Below, one piece after another: positions 35,230-42,445 of a stretch of DNA of 64,000 nt. Both the position numbers and the translations under genes were made by a program. Origin of the DNA: Clostridiales bacterium. GTDB taxonomy: Bacteria; Bacillota; Clostridia; Christensenellales; Aristaeellaceae. The stretch is from NCBI GenBank assembly GCA_015056205.1, contig SVGS01000011.1, forward strand, positions 1 through 64,000, given 5' to 3'. The notes under the pieces are model-generated. The model had not been told where the DNA came from. It saw only the letters and a list, made by a program, of their open reading frames with translations, and made no database searches. Each line of letters begins with the position of its first letter. Position 1 is the stretch's first letter.

Positions 35230-36849
35230 ATGAGGAACAGAAGGAGATTTTTGTGCAGCGCCGCATTGCTGCTGGCGCTGCTGACGCTCTGCGCCGCGGC
35301 ATTCGCGGAGGATACGGGGGCGGCGGAGGCGGCGGGAGCGCCCAATCCGTTTGTGAATACATTCTGGTCGCTGGTTCCGTCCATTGTGGCGATCTGTCTG
35401 GCGCTGATTACCAAGGAAGTTTATTCCTCCCTGTTTGTGGGGATTCTGGCCGGCGCGCTGCTGAATACGAATTTCCATCTGGAGAACGCGATGAACCGCA
35501 TTTTTTCCGGCGGTTTTATCGCGTCGGTCTCGGATTCCTATAACATCGGCATTCTGGTCTTCCTTGTCTTGCTGGGAATGATTGTCGCCCTGATGAACAA
35601 AGCGGGAGGAAGCGCCGCCTTCGGCCGGTGGGCCGGCGAGCATATTCACAGCCGGGCCGGCGCCCAGCTGGCGACCATGCTGCTGGGAATTCTGATCTTT
35701 ATTGACGACTATTTCAACTGTCTGACAGTGGGCAGCGTGATGCGCCCGGTGACGGATAAGCATAAGATTTCACGGGCGAAGCTGGCGTATCTGATTGACG
35801 CGACCGCCGCTCCGGTCTGCATTATCGCGCCGATCAGCTCCTGGGCGGCCGCCGTGGCGGCTTTCGCGGATGACGGCGTAGGGCTGAAGCTGTTTATCAA
35901 CGCCATTCCCTTCAACTTCTACGCGCTGCTGACCATCGTGATGATGATCACCATGATCCTGCTGAAGGTGGAATTCGGTTCCATGGCCCGCCATGAGAAG
36001 AACGCCCGGAAGGGAGATCTTTTCTCCGGCAGGAATCCCTATGACGGCATGGAGGGACTGGAGAAGCAGGAACAGGGCGGCCGGATGTCCTATCTTCTGG
36101 TTCCGGTGATTGCCCTGATTATTTTCAGCACGCTGGGAATGGTCTATACCGGCGGCTTCTTCAGCGGGGTCGACTTTGTGACGGCGTTCTCGAATTCGGA
36201 CGCTTCCGTCGGTCTGATGCTGGGCTCCTTCTTTGCCATCGTGGTGACCGTGATCTTCTATCTGATCTCCGGGGCCATGAAGTTCAAGGATATTATGGAA
36301 TGCCTGCCCTCCGGATTCAAGGCGATGGTACCGGCCATTCTGATTCTGATGTTCGCCTGGACGCTGAAAGATATCACCATTGAGCTGGGCGCGAAGGAGT
36401 ATGTGCGGGGTATCGTATCGAACAGCGCGCAGGGGATGCACAACTTCCTGCCGGCGATCGTATTCCTGGTCGGCTGCCTGCTTTCTTTCTCCACCGGCAC
36501 GAGCTGGGGAACCTTCGGCATGCTGATTCCGATCGTCCAGGGCGTGTTCCCCATGGATAACCCCCTGGCCATCGTCTGCATTTCCGCCTGCATGGCCGGC
36601 GCTGTCTGCGGCGATCATTGCTCCCCCATTTCCGATACCACGATCATGTCTTCCGCGGGCGCGCAGTGCGATCATGTGAATCACGTCAATACCCAGCTGC
36701 CATACGCGGTAACCTGTGCCGCGGTGTCCTTCCTGACTTACATTCTGGCCGGGTTTGTCCCGAACGCATGGATCGCGCTGCCCGCCGGCATCGCGGCGAT
36801 GGTGCTGGTTGTATCCTGCATCAAAATCCGGCAGAGAAGCGCGGACTGA
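35230..36849 (+). CDS. nhaC: NhaC-family Na+/H+ antiporter
   Basis: The 539-residue membrane protein has an N-terminal signal-like segment (RRFLCSAALLLALLTLCAAAFA) and about eleven further hydrophobic helices. NhaC-type signatures include ILIFIDDYFNCLTVGSVMRPV, the DATAAPVCIIAPISSWAA region and the paired late motif LSFSTGTSWGTFGMLIPI and CGDHCSPISDTTIMSS. It would exchange sodium for protons across the membrane; some relatives carry amino or organic acids, so substrate is by homology only. GGAGGG precedes the ATG. It has its own promoter. Confidence 0.92.
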   Translation: MRNRRRFLCSAALLLALLTLCAAAFAEDTGAAEAAGAPNPFVNTFWSLVPSIVAICLALITKEVYSSLFVGILAGALLNTNFHLENAMNRIFSGGFIASVSDSYNIGILVFLVLLGMIVALMNKAGGSAAFGRWAGEHIHSRAGAQLATMLLGILIFIDDYFNCLTVGSVMRPVTDKHKISRAKLAYLIDATAAPVCIIAPISSWAAAVAAFADDGVGLKLFINAIPFNFYALLTIVMMITMILLKVEFGSMARHEKNARKGDLFSGRNPYDGMEGLEKQEQGGRMSYLLVPVIALIIFSTLGMVYTGGFFSGVDFVTAFSNSDASVGLMLGSFFAIVVTVIFYLISGAMKFKDIMECLPSGFKAMVPAILILMFAWTLKDITIELGAKEYVRGIVSNSAQGMHNFLPAIVFLVGCLLSFSTGTSWGTFGMLIPIVQGVFPMDNPLAIVCISACMAGAVCGDHCSPISDTTIMSSAGAQCDHVNHVNTQLPYAVTCAAVSFLTYILAGFVPNAWIALPAGIAAMVLVVSCIKIRQRSAD

Positions 36850-36909
36850 ACTGCGGCAGCCCGCTGAGGCAGTCAGCGGGAGCCGGGGGAAAAAAACCGG
36901 AGGTACCCC

Positions 36910-37776
36910 ATGAAAAAAATCATTGCTGTTGTTCTTGCCCTGTTCCTGGTTACTGGCCTGCTGCCGGTTCTGGCCGAGGAAAACGCGATTCCGGATTATT
37001 CCGGACTGTGGACGGATCCGGCTTTTGACCGGGCGGAGATTGTGATTCTGCGTGACTTTGAAGCCTGGACAACGGATCTGCTGGGGGAGAAACCTTCCGG
37101 ACAGTATGTGATCAGCATGAAATGGTCCAATTCCGCCGATTCCTATGACAGCTACCGGATGGTCGCCCGCGAGGAAGGCAAAAGCCTCGTCTATGACAAC
37201 GGTCTCTATGTCCGCTACACGATCGTCGATTCCGACAACGGTTCGGCGGAGTTTCTGGAGGATCAGGGCCAGGGGCGGTTTACCCTCACGGACGGCGGCG
37301 TGCTGCAATGGGAAGATTCCTACGTTTCTGACGCGGCCTCGATGAAACTGACCCGGGAAACGGCTCCGGCGCCTTCAGCCGAGACGCTGCTGAAAGGATA
37401 CTATCAGACCATCGCTTCCCTGGAAAACGGAACCGCGGGCGCGAGCCTCAAAGAAGCGCAGGCGGTGTGCGATCTCTATGCCTTCTGCATGGAAAACAGA
37501 CTGTGGCTGACGGAGACGGAGGAGCTCGGCAGGAATATGCTTGCTGCCCGGGAACTGCTTTCAGAAAAAGAGCTTGCGGCGTTTGACGCCAATGAACCGG
37601 CGGTTTCGGCGGAGGCGCTGCGCCTGCTGAAGGAAGAGGAGAAGCTGACGGATGCCTACTACGATGCCGGCGTGGCGGAGCGCCTGGAAACTCTGCGGGA
37701 TGATATAACCATCCGCAGCGGCGTCAGTTTCTTTCTGGCGTGCGTGATGACGCTGGAAAATATCGGAGAACCCTGA
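36910..37776 (+). CDS. Secreted protein of unknown function
   Basis: I do not recognise a family. The 288-residue protein has a clear Sec signal peptide (MKKIIAVVLALFLVTGLLPVLA, cleavage before EENAIP). The first half of the mature part looks beta-rich with Trp/Tyr/Asp motifs (YSGLWTDPAFDRAEIVILRD), resembling small lipocalin-like stress or envelope domains. The second half is helical (LLKGYYQTIASLENG, ARELLSEKELAAF). There is no lipobox cysteine. It follows nhaC by 60 bases containing a hairpin without a T tract and ends in a strong terminator, so it is probably co-transcribed with nhaC. Confidence 0.72.
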   Translation: MKKIIAVVLALFLVTGLLPVLAEENAIPDYSGLWTDPAFDRAEIVILRDFEAWTTDLLGEKPSGQYVISMKWSNSADSYDSYRMVAREEGKSLVYDNGLYVRYTIVDSDNGSAEFLEDQGQGRFTLTDGGVLQWEDSYVSDAASMKLTRETAPAPSAETLLKGYYQTIASLENGTAGASLKEAQAVCDLYAFCMENRLWLTETEELGRNMLAARELLSEKELAAFDANEPAVSAEALRLLKEEEKLTDAYYDAGVAERLETLRDDITIRSGVSFFLACVMTLENIGEP

Positions 37777-37816
37777 TCCGGTGCTTTACACCTGATCCAG
37801 GACAGCTCAAAGCTTA

Positions 37817-37853
37817 TCCTGCCGGATGATTCTTCATCCGGCAGGATTTTTTT
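37817..37853 (+). terminator. Intrinsic terminator after the secreted protein gene
   Basis: A perfect 13-bp stem (TCCTGCCGGATGA with TCATCCGGCAGGA) and a four-base loop are followed by seven T. The rest of the 293-base gap to the next gene shows no convincing gene or promoter. Confidence 0.95.
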
Positions 37854-38069
37854 GGTTTGCGGCGAATCATACAATAACGGGTTTTTCCTGTCTTTACCGG
37901 AGCTGGCGGACCTGTCCAATGAAAGCACAAAGCTTATTGCGGAAGGAGCAGAGCCTTCCCGTTATGAATGTCCGCAGCAGGCGGAAGGCGCCGCGCGAAT
38001 GGGAAAAAGAGAATCCGGAACGGCTTGCCGCCGCGGATGAAACAGAAGCAGGATTAAGGAGGTTGTCTG

Positions 38070-39953
38070 ATGAGCCGTAAAAAGATCGCGGTTCTGATGG
38101 CCAGTATTGACCGGGAATATCAGCAGGATTTCGCCAGGGGACTGGCAGCGGCCGGAGCACAGTATGATACGGATATCTGCATCTTTAACAGCCAGGGGCA
38201 TATGAATGTGGATATTTCCACCAGCGAGACCGGCGAGAGCATGATTTATGAGCTGCCGGATCCGAACGAATTCGACGGGATTATTTCTCTGCTGGCGACC
38301 ATGGGCAGTGAATCGGCCTACCGGAGAGCGGCGGCGCTGCTGGCGCCCATGAAGGACAAGCCGCATGTATCCATCGATGTGCCGCTGGAAGGGGCGGTTA
38401 CGATCTGCTTCGACGATCATTACAGCATGAGGGAAATGACGGCGCACCTGATCAACAAACACGGCGCCAGACGGTTCGCCATGGTCAGCGGTCCCCTGAA
38501 CCACGACGTGGCGCTGGAGAGGATCAACGCCTGCCGGGAAACGCTGAGAGAATACGGACTCACGCTGAGCGACCGGATGATCATTGACGGGGAATGGACC
38601 CGCATCGGCGGGCGAAACGCGGCGGAAAAGATTCTCAGTATGGGAGGACAGCTGCCGGACGCGGTTATCTGCGGGAATGACGATATGGCTCTCAGCGTGA
38701 TTGAGTGCTTTCATGAGCACGGAATCAGAGTGCCGGGAGACGTGGCGGTCACCGGCTTTGACGCGTTGCGGGAGGCCATCATGCGGGGCGTAACGACGAT
38801 CTGCCGCCCGGTTGACCGGAGCGCGCGCAAAGCGGTCGAAGTGCTGACCCGCTGGATTGACGGGGAAAAACCGGAACAGGATACGATTCAGCTGCCGACC
38901 GTGCCGATTTACGGGCAAAGCTGCGGATGCGAACACAGCCTGGAACACATGGGCGACAAGCTGCGGGCGATGGCGACGGAGCGCTGGAATATGGAAACCA
39001 TCCTGACACGCGTCAGCATGTTCTCCGGAAGCCTGGCGGGGGTTGGAGACGAGAAGGAAGCGGTCGGGAAAATCCGGGAATTCGCGAACAGCTGGAATAT
39101 CCGGGAAATGTATCTGTGCGTGGATCCGGCGATCTGCCGGCCAGGGGTTACCGAGAAACTCCCGGCGGATTCCCCCTATCCGGAAGACATGCTGCTTCTT
39201 TTCGGCATACGGGACGGAAGGGAATATCCCTCCGAACTTTTCCGGAGAAGAGATCTGACGCCCGTGCTGCAGGAAATGCGTAAAAACGCGCTCACCTTGG
39301 TTTTCTGCCCGCTGTATTACCGGAATCACAGCCTCGGATATGTGGCGATGAATCTCGGGGAGGGGACAGGCGCGGCCCTTTATTCCGTGCTGATGCTGCT
39401 CAACGGGGCGCTGATGAGCCTCTACCTGCAGCAGAATATCAGGAGATACGCGACCACGATTGAGCAGATGGCGATTCAGGATATCATGACGGGCATGCTG
39501 AACCGGCGGGGATACAACGAAAAGGCGCCGGCGATTATGCAGGAAGCCATGGAAAAAAAGAAAAAATTTGTCATGATGAGCGTTGACATGGATCATATGA
39601 AGGCCATCAATGACGCCTACGGCCATCTGATGGGGGATGAAGCCATTCGCCGCATGGGCCGGATCATGCGCGTGGTGGAAACCATCGGCCTGACGCCGGT
39701 GCATATCAGCGGGGATGAATTTCTGGCGTACGGAATCCTGGATGACGGCCGGGAGGCCGGGGAGGTAACGGAACTGGTTCGTCAGGAAATCAGGCGAAGC
39801 AATGAGGCGGATCCATGGATCCGGGAGATCAGCGCCAGCATGGGCATTTATGCCGCCGTTCCTCAGACGGGAGAGGATATAGACGATTTCATGAGCAACG
39901 CGGACCAGGCGATGTACGAGGAGAAGAAACGAAAAAAGAGATCGGGATCCTGA
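38070..39953 (+). CDS. Fusion of LacI-type ligand-sensing domain and GGDEF diguanylate cyclase
   Basis: The 627-residue protein starts with a periplasmic-binding-protein type 1 domain as in LacI-family regulators (KKIAVLMASIDREYQQDFARG; DAVICGNDDMALSVIECFHEHGIRVPGDVAVTGFDA; about 1-285), but without the DNA-binding helix-turn-helix. A middle domain (about 290-450) has GAF-like features. A GGDEF domain occupies about 460-625 (IQDIMTGMLNRRGY, VDMDHMKAINDAYGH) with signature SGDEF at about 547, a variant compatible with activity. No signal peptide or membrane helix is visible, so it should sense a cytoplasmic small molecule, perhaps a sugar, and make cyclic di-GMP. AAGGAGG precedes the ATG. Confidence 0.9.
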   Translation: MSRKKIAVLMASIDREYQQDFARGLAAAGAQYDTDICIFNSQGHMNVDISTSETGESMIYELPDPNEFDGIISLLATMGSESAYRRAAALLAPMKDKPHVSIDVPLEGAVTICFDDHYSMREMTAHLINKHGARRFAMVSGPLNHDVALERINACRETLREYGLTLSDRMIIDGEWTRIGGRNAAEKILSMGGQLPDAVICGNDDMALSVIECFHEHGIRVPGDVAVTGFDALREAIMRGVTTICRPVDRSARKAVEVLTRWIDGEKPEQDTIQLPTVPIYGQSCGCEHSLEHMGDKLRAMATERWNMETILTRVSMFSGSLAGVGDEKEAVGKIREFANSWNIREMYLCVDPAICRPGVTEKLPADSPYPEDMLLLFGIRDGREYPSELFRRRDLTPVLQEMRKNALTLVFCPLYYRNHSLGYVAMNLGEGTGAALYSVLMLLNGALMSLYLQQNIRRYATTIEQMAIQDIMTGMLNRRGYNEKAPAIMQEAMEKKKKFVMMSVDMDHMKAINDAYGHLMGDEAIRRMGRIMRVVETIGLTPVHISGDEFLAYGILDDGREAGEVTELVRQEIRRSNEADPWIREISASMGIYAAVPQTGEDIDDFMSNADQAMYEEKKRKKRSGS

Positions 39954-39980
39954 GGCTGCTCTGCTCAGCGGGTTTCTTCA

Positions 39981-40012
39981 GGCTTCGGCTGATTCAGCCG
40001 GAGTCTTTTTTT
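39981..40012 (+). terminator. Terminator after the GGDEF gene
   Basis: An 11-bp stem containing two G-U pairs (39981-39991 with 39995-40005), a three-base loop and seven T. Confidence 0.88.
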
Positions 40013-40147
40013 GACGAAGGGGCGTTGTTTTAATTTCGCTTTAGGTTTTCATGGCAGAATAGGGCCATCGGAAGGAACACTGCAGGGTTCTTCCGGAACA
40101 GAATCCGGATTCCGAAGAAAAGAACCGGAGGAAAGGAAGGAGAAAAC

Positions 40148-41071
40148 ATGAAAAATCTGAAACGAATTGCAGCGACCGGACTGTGTGTGAGCATGCTGCT
40201 GGGAGCTTTTGCCGCGGCGGAAACCCCGGCAGCCGAAACCGGCGCGGTTACAGCTCAGGACACCACACAGAACGGACAGAATCCAAACGGAATGAACGGC
40301 CGGCAGCCTCCGGCCCTGCCGAACGGCGGCGGACAGGGGCAGAACGCGAACGGAATGAACGGACAACAGCCTCCGGCCCTGCCGAACGGCGGCGGACAGG
40401 GGCAGAACTCAAACGGAATGAACGGACAGCAGCCTCCGGCCCTGCCGAACGGCGGCGGACAGGGGCAGAACTCAAACGGAATGAACGGACAGCAGCCTCC
40501 GGCCCTGCCCAACGGCGGCGGACAGGGGCAGAATCCGGACGGGATGAACGGGCAGCAGCCTCCGGCCCTGCCCAACGGCAGCGAACAGGGGCAGAATCCG
40601 GACGGAATGAATGGACAGCAGCCCCCGGCTCTGCCCAGCGGCAGCGAACAGGGGCAGAATCCGGACGGAATGAACGGGCAGCAGCCTCCGGCCCTGCCCA
40701 ACGGCAGCGAACAGGGGCAGAATCCGGACGGAATGAATGGACAGCAGCCCCCTTCTCCGGTCACTGTGCAGACAGGGAACAACGCTCCGCTGCGAATGAG
40801 AGAAGATCCCAGCAAGCGCTCCAGAATTGTCGATTCCTTTGAAAACGGGACGGAAGTCCGGATTCTGGAAGTCGGGGAGGAATGGGTCAAGGTCCAGGTC
40901 GGAGACAAGACCGGATACATGATGGTTCAGTTCCTGGAAGGAGATGTGGAAACCGCGGCCGCCGCGGAAACAACCGGGACGGAGAGCACCGGAACGGAGA
41001 GTACCGGAACGGAGAGTACCGAAACGGAATCTGCGGAGACGGATGAATCCCAGAGCACGGCAGCCACCTGA
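40148..41071 (+). CDS. Secreted 21-residue-repeat protein with SH3 domain
   Basis: The 307-residue protein has a signal peptide (KNLKRIAATGLCVSMLLGAF, cleaved near AAAETPA). Residues about 45-203 consist of seven full and one partial copies of a 21-residue unit, NGMNGQQPPALPNGGGQGQN and variants, rich in Asn, Gln, Pro and Gly and certainly unstructured. Residues about 208-262 form a bacterial SH3 domain (PLRMREDPSKRSRIV, GTEVRILEVGEEWVKVQ), which commonly binds cell-wall peptides. The C-terminus is a Thr/Ser/Glu repeat (TGTES). It is probably a wall-associated or secreted spacer protein. Confidence 0.85.
   Translation: MKNLKRIAATGLCVSMLLGAFAAAETPAAETGAVTAQDTTQNGQNPNGMNGRQPPALPNGGGQGQNANGMNGQQPPALPNGGGQGQNSNGMNGQQPPALPNGGGQGQNSNGMNGQQPPALPNGGGQGQNPDGMNGQQPPALPNGSEQGQNPDGMNGQQPPALPSGSEQGQNPDGMNGQQPPALPNGSEQGQNPDGMNGQQPPSPVTVQTGNNAPLRMREDPSKRSRIVDSFENGTEVRILEVGEEWVKVQVGDKTGYMMVQFLEGDVETAAAAETTGTESTGTESTGTESTETESAETDESQSTAAT
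40280..40756 (+). repeat. 63-bp tandem repeat in the secreted protein gene
   Basis: Seven complete 63-base units and one partial unit lie head to tail with no spacers, in frame. Units 1-4 (GGGQG type) and units 5-7 (GSEQG type) form two sub-families, pointing to stepwise duplication. Confidence 0.95.
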
Positions 41072-41110
41072 AAATAACCCGGAAAACAAACAGGTTCCAA
41101 AAACACAGCG

Positions 41111-41141
41111 GGGCCGCAGTCCTACAGGCTGCGGCCCTTTT
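41111..41141 (+). terminator. Terminator after the repeat/SH3 gene
   Basis: GGGCCGCAG (41111-41119) pairs with CTGCGGCCC (41129-41137), followed by four T. Confidence 0.9.
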
Positions 41142-41170
41142 CCTGACAAGTACAAGTCAGCGCATGCATT

Positions 41171-41209
41171 AAAAACGGCCGCGCGGAGAAGATTCTCCTG
41201 CGCGGCCGT
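41171..41209 (-). terminator. Terminator of the zinc-ribbon gene
   Basis: A long stem of about 16 bp with one bulge (ACGGCCGCGC...GCGCGGCCGT outside, GGAGAA/TTCTCC inside) is followed on the minus strand by five T. It ends 18 bases after the gene's stop codon. Confidence 0.88.
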
Positions 41210-41227
41210 ATTCATTGCTTGCTGAAA

Positions 41228-41518
41228 TCAGAAGCGGTTCTGACGCTGGGCTTCGAAGCACTCGCGGCAGTACACGGGACGATCTCCGCGGGGCTGGAAG
41301 GGGACCTGAGTCTCACAGCCGCAGCCATCGCAGATCACGGTGTACATCTGGCGGGGGCCATTGCCGTTGCCGTTCTGAGCCCGACGGGCAGCGCGGCAGG
41401 CGGGGCAGCGGCTGGGCTCATTCTGGAAGCCCTTCTGAGCAAAGAACTCCTGCTCGCTGGCGGAGAACACGAACTCATTGCCGCAGTCACGGCAGGTCAA
41501 GGTTTTGTCTTCGTACAT
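41228..41518 (-). CDS. Small zinc-ribbon protein
   Basis: A 96-residue cytoplasmic protein with two zinc ribbons: CRDCGNEF ... CPACRAARR (about 11-48) and CDGCGCETQVPF ... CREC (about 63-87), four CxxC pairs in all. The short linker is Asn/Gly-rich. Such double-ribbon proteins are common in Clostridia, sometimes beside or fused to RNA-related proteins; no specific function is known to me. The frame is open further upstream, but GAGGAGGG sits seven bases before this ATG and the upstream residues are not conserved-looking. Confidence 0.85.
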   Translation of the reverse strand: MYEDKTLTCRDCGNEFVFSASEQEFFAQKGFQNEPSRCPACRAARRAQNGNGNGPRQMYTVICDGCGCETQVPFQPRGDRPVYCRECFEAQRQNRF

Positions 41519-41653
41519 GGAAATACCCTCCTCAAAATGTTGTTTACCCGCACCATTGGTGAAGAAGAAAGCTCCGTTCCAGACAATGGTTATGAGAAAC
41601 AACCATGGAGGAAATGAACCTACCGCAGTAACCAGGCCGGGGCTTACCGGGAA

Positions 41654-41682
41654 ATTATAGCACGTTGATTTCGCTTTGTACA
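41654..41682 (-). promoter_or_regulatory. Promoter of the zinc-ribbon gene
   Basis: On the minus strand a perfect TATAAT lies 17 bases after TGTACA, leaving a leader of about 130 bases. Confidence 0.6.
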
Positions 41683-41750
41683 GCCTTTTTTCTATTCAGG
41701 CATAAAAAAAACGCAGGATCCTGACGTACGGGGCCTCGGGGGCAAGAATG

Positions 41751-41782
41751 AAAAAAACCTGCTGCACGGAGCCGCAGGGTTC
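41751..41782 (-). terminator. Terminator of the tRNA array
   Basis: On the minus strand CCCTGC and GCAGCAGG form a stem with a small bulge followed by seven T, just after tRNA-Cys. Confidence 0.7.
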
Positions 41783-41788
41783 GTAAAG

Positions 41789-41860
41789 AGGTGCCATCCA
41801 GATTCGAACTGGAGAATAAAGGTTTTGCAGACCTTCGCCTTACCACTTGGCTATGGCACC
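41789..41860 (-). tRNA. tRNA-Cys (anticodon GCA)
   Basis: The acceptor GGTGCCA pairs with TGGCACC, the anticodon stem AAGGT/ACCTT carries loop CTGCAAA, and the discriminator is T73 as expected for cysteine. CCA is not encoded. It is the last tRNA of the five-gene array. Confidence 0.96.
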
Positions 41861-41867
41861 AATAAAA

Positions 41868-41943
41868 TGGAGCGGTAGACGGGACTCGGACCCGCGACAT
41901 CCACCTTGGCAAGGTGGCACTCTACCAACTGAGCTACTACCGC
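41868..41943 (-). tRNA. tRNA-Gly (anticodon GCC)
   Basis: The acceptor GCGGTAG pairs with CTACCGC, the anticodon stem CCACC/GGTGG carries loop TTGCCAA, and CCA is encoded. Confidence 0.97.
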
Positions 41944-41949
41944 AAAATG

Positions 41950-42022
41950 TGCCTTGGGGCGGAATCGAACCACCGACACTGTGATTTTCAGTCACATGCT
42001 CTACCGACTGAGCTACCAAGGC
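41950..42022 (-). tRNA. tRNA-Phe (anticodon GAA)
   Basis: The acceptor GCCTTGG pairs with CCAAGGC, the anticodon stem TGTGA/TCACA carries loop CTGAAAA, and the discriminator is A. CCA is not encoded. Confidence 0.97.
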
Positions 42023-42025
42023 TTA

Positions 42026-42102
42026 TGGCGACCCGGAAGGGGCTCGAACCCTCGACCTCCAGCGTGACAGGCTGGCGCTCTAACCAACTGAGCTACCGGG
42101 CC
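42026..42102 (-). tRNA. tRNA-Asp (anticodon GTC)
   Basis: The acceptor GGCCCGG pairs with CCGGGTC with one G-U pair, the anticodon stem CCAGC/GCTGG carries loop CTGTCAC, the discriminator is G, and CCA is encoded. Confidence 0.97.
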
Positions 42103-42109
42103 AGATAAA

Positions 42110-42185
42110 TGGTGGGAACAACAGGGCTCGAACCTGTGACCCTTTGCTTGTAAGGCAAATGCTCTCCCAGCTGAGCTATGCTCCC
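42110..42185 (-). tRNA. tRNA-Val (anticodon TAC)
   Basis: The acceptor GGGAGCA pairs with TGTTCCC with one G-U pair, the anticodon stem TTTGC/GCAAA carries loop CTTACAA, and CCA is encoded. It is first in the transcript. Confidence 0.97.
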
Positions 42186-42224
42186 GAACCCTGCTCGGAG
42201 GCTTCCCTCACAAGCGGCTCGAAT

Positions 42225-42253
42225 ATCATATAACAGGTTCCCCGGTTTGTCAA
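42225..42253 (-). promoter_or_regulatory. Promoter of the tRNA array
   Basis: On the minus strand a consensus TTGACA and TATGAT are 17 bases apart, about 40 bases before tRNA-Val. Confidence 0.82.
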
Positions 42254-42300
42254 GTACTTTTTTCTTTAAATGAATTCGCGAATTTGTAATGATTATCCCC

Positions 42301-42329
42301 TTGTTTCCCCGGCGGTCCGGTGCTATAGT
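42301..42329 (+). promoter_or_regulatory. Promoter of uraA-pyrR
   Basis: TTGTTT and TATAGT are 17 bases apart. The transcript starts near 42336 and carries a leader of about 110 bases. Confidence 0.75.
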
Positions 42330-42342
42330 ATTACATGGTGGG

Positions 42343-42422
42343 TCTTTAAGGCGGTACGGGATACCGGCAAGATGCGCTCATTCGCTATGCTTGCACGGCC
42401 CTGACTGCCGGCAGGTTTTTTT
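42343..42422 (+). promoter_or_regulatory. PyrR-type attenuator leader before uraA
   Basis: The leader has a TCTTTAA element followed by a small hairpin, CGGTA (42352-42356) with TACCG (42362-42366), in the position of a PyrR binding loop. CCGGCA (42364-42369) can instead pair with TGCCGG (42406-42411). That second pairing would disrupt the terminator stem CCTG (42400-42403)/CAGG (42412-42415), which is followed by seven T. The two structures exclude each other, the classic PyrR scheme: UMP-bound PyrR holds the first hairpin and lets the terminator form. The binding-loop sequence itself is not the Bacillus consensus. pyrR lies downstream in the same operon. Confidence 0.7.
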
Positions 42423-42445
42423 ATTGCGAGTGAGGAGGCGTCTGC

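Noticed and set aside
36860..36880. 8-bp hairpin between nhaC and the secreted protein gene as a terminator
   Set aside because: It is followed by a purine-rich A run rather than T, so it is at most a processing or stability element.
37852..38040. 62-codon open frame between the terminator at 37853 and the GGDEF gene
   Set aside because: No ribosome site or promoter, no family resemblance, and the composition fits non-coding sequence.
40280..40756. Possible CRISPR array (regular 63-bp repeats)
   Set aside because: Repeats are contiguous with no unique spacers, stay in frame in a signal-peptide protein, and no cas gene is present.
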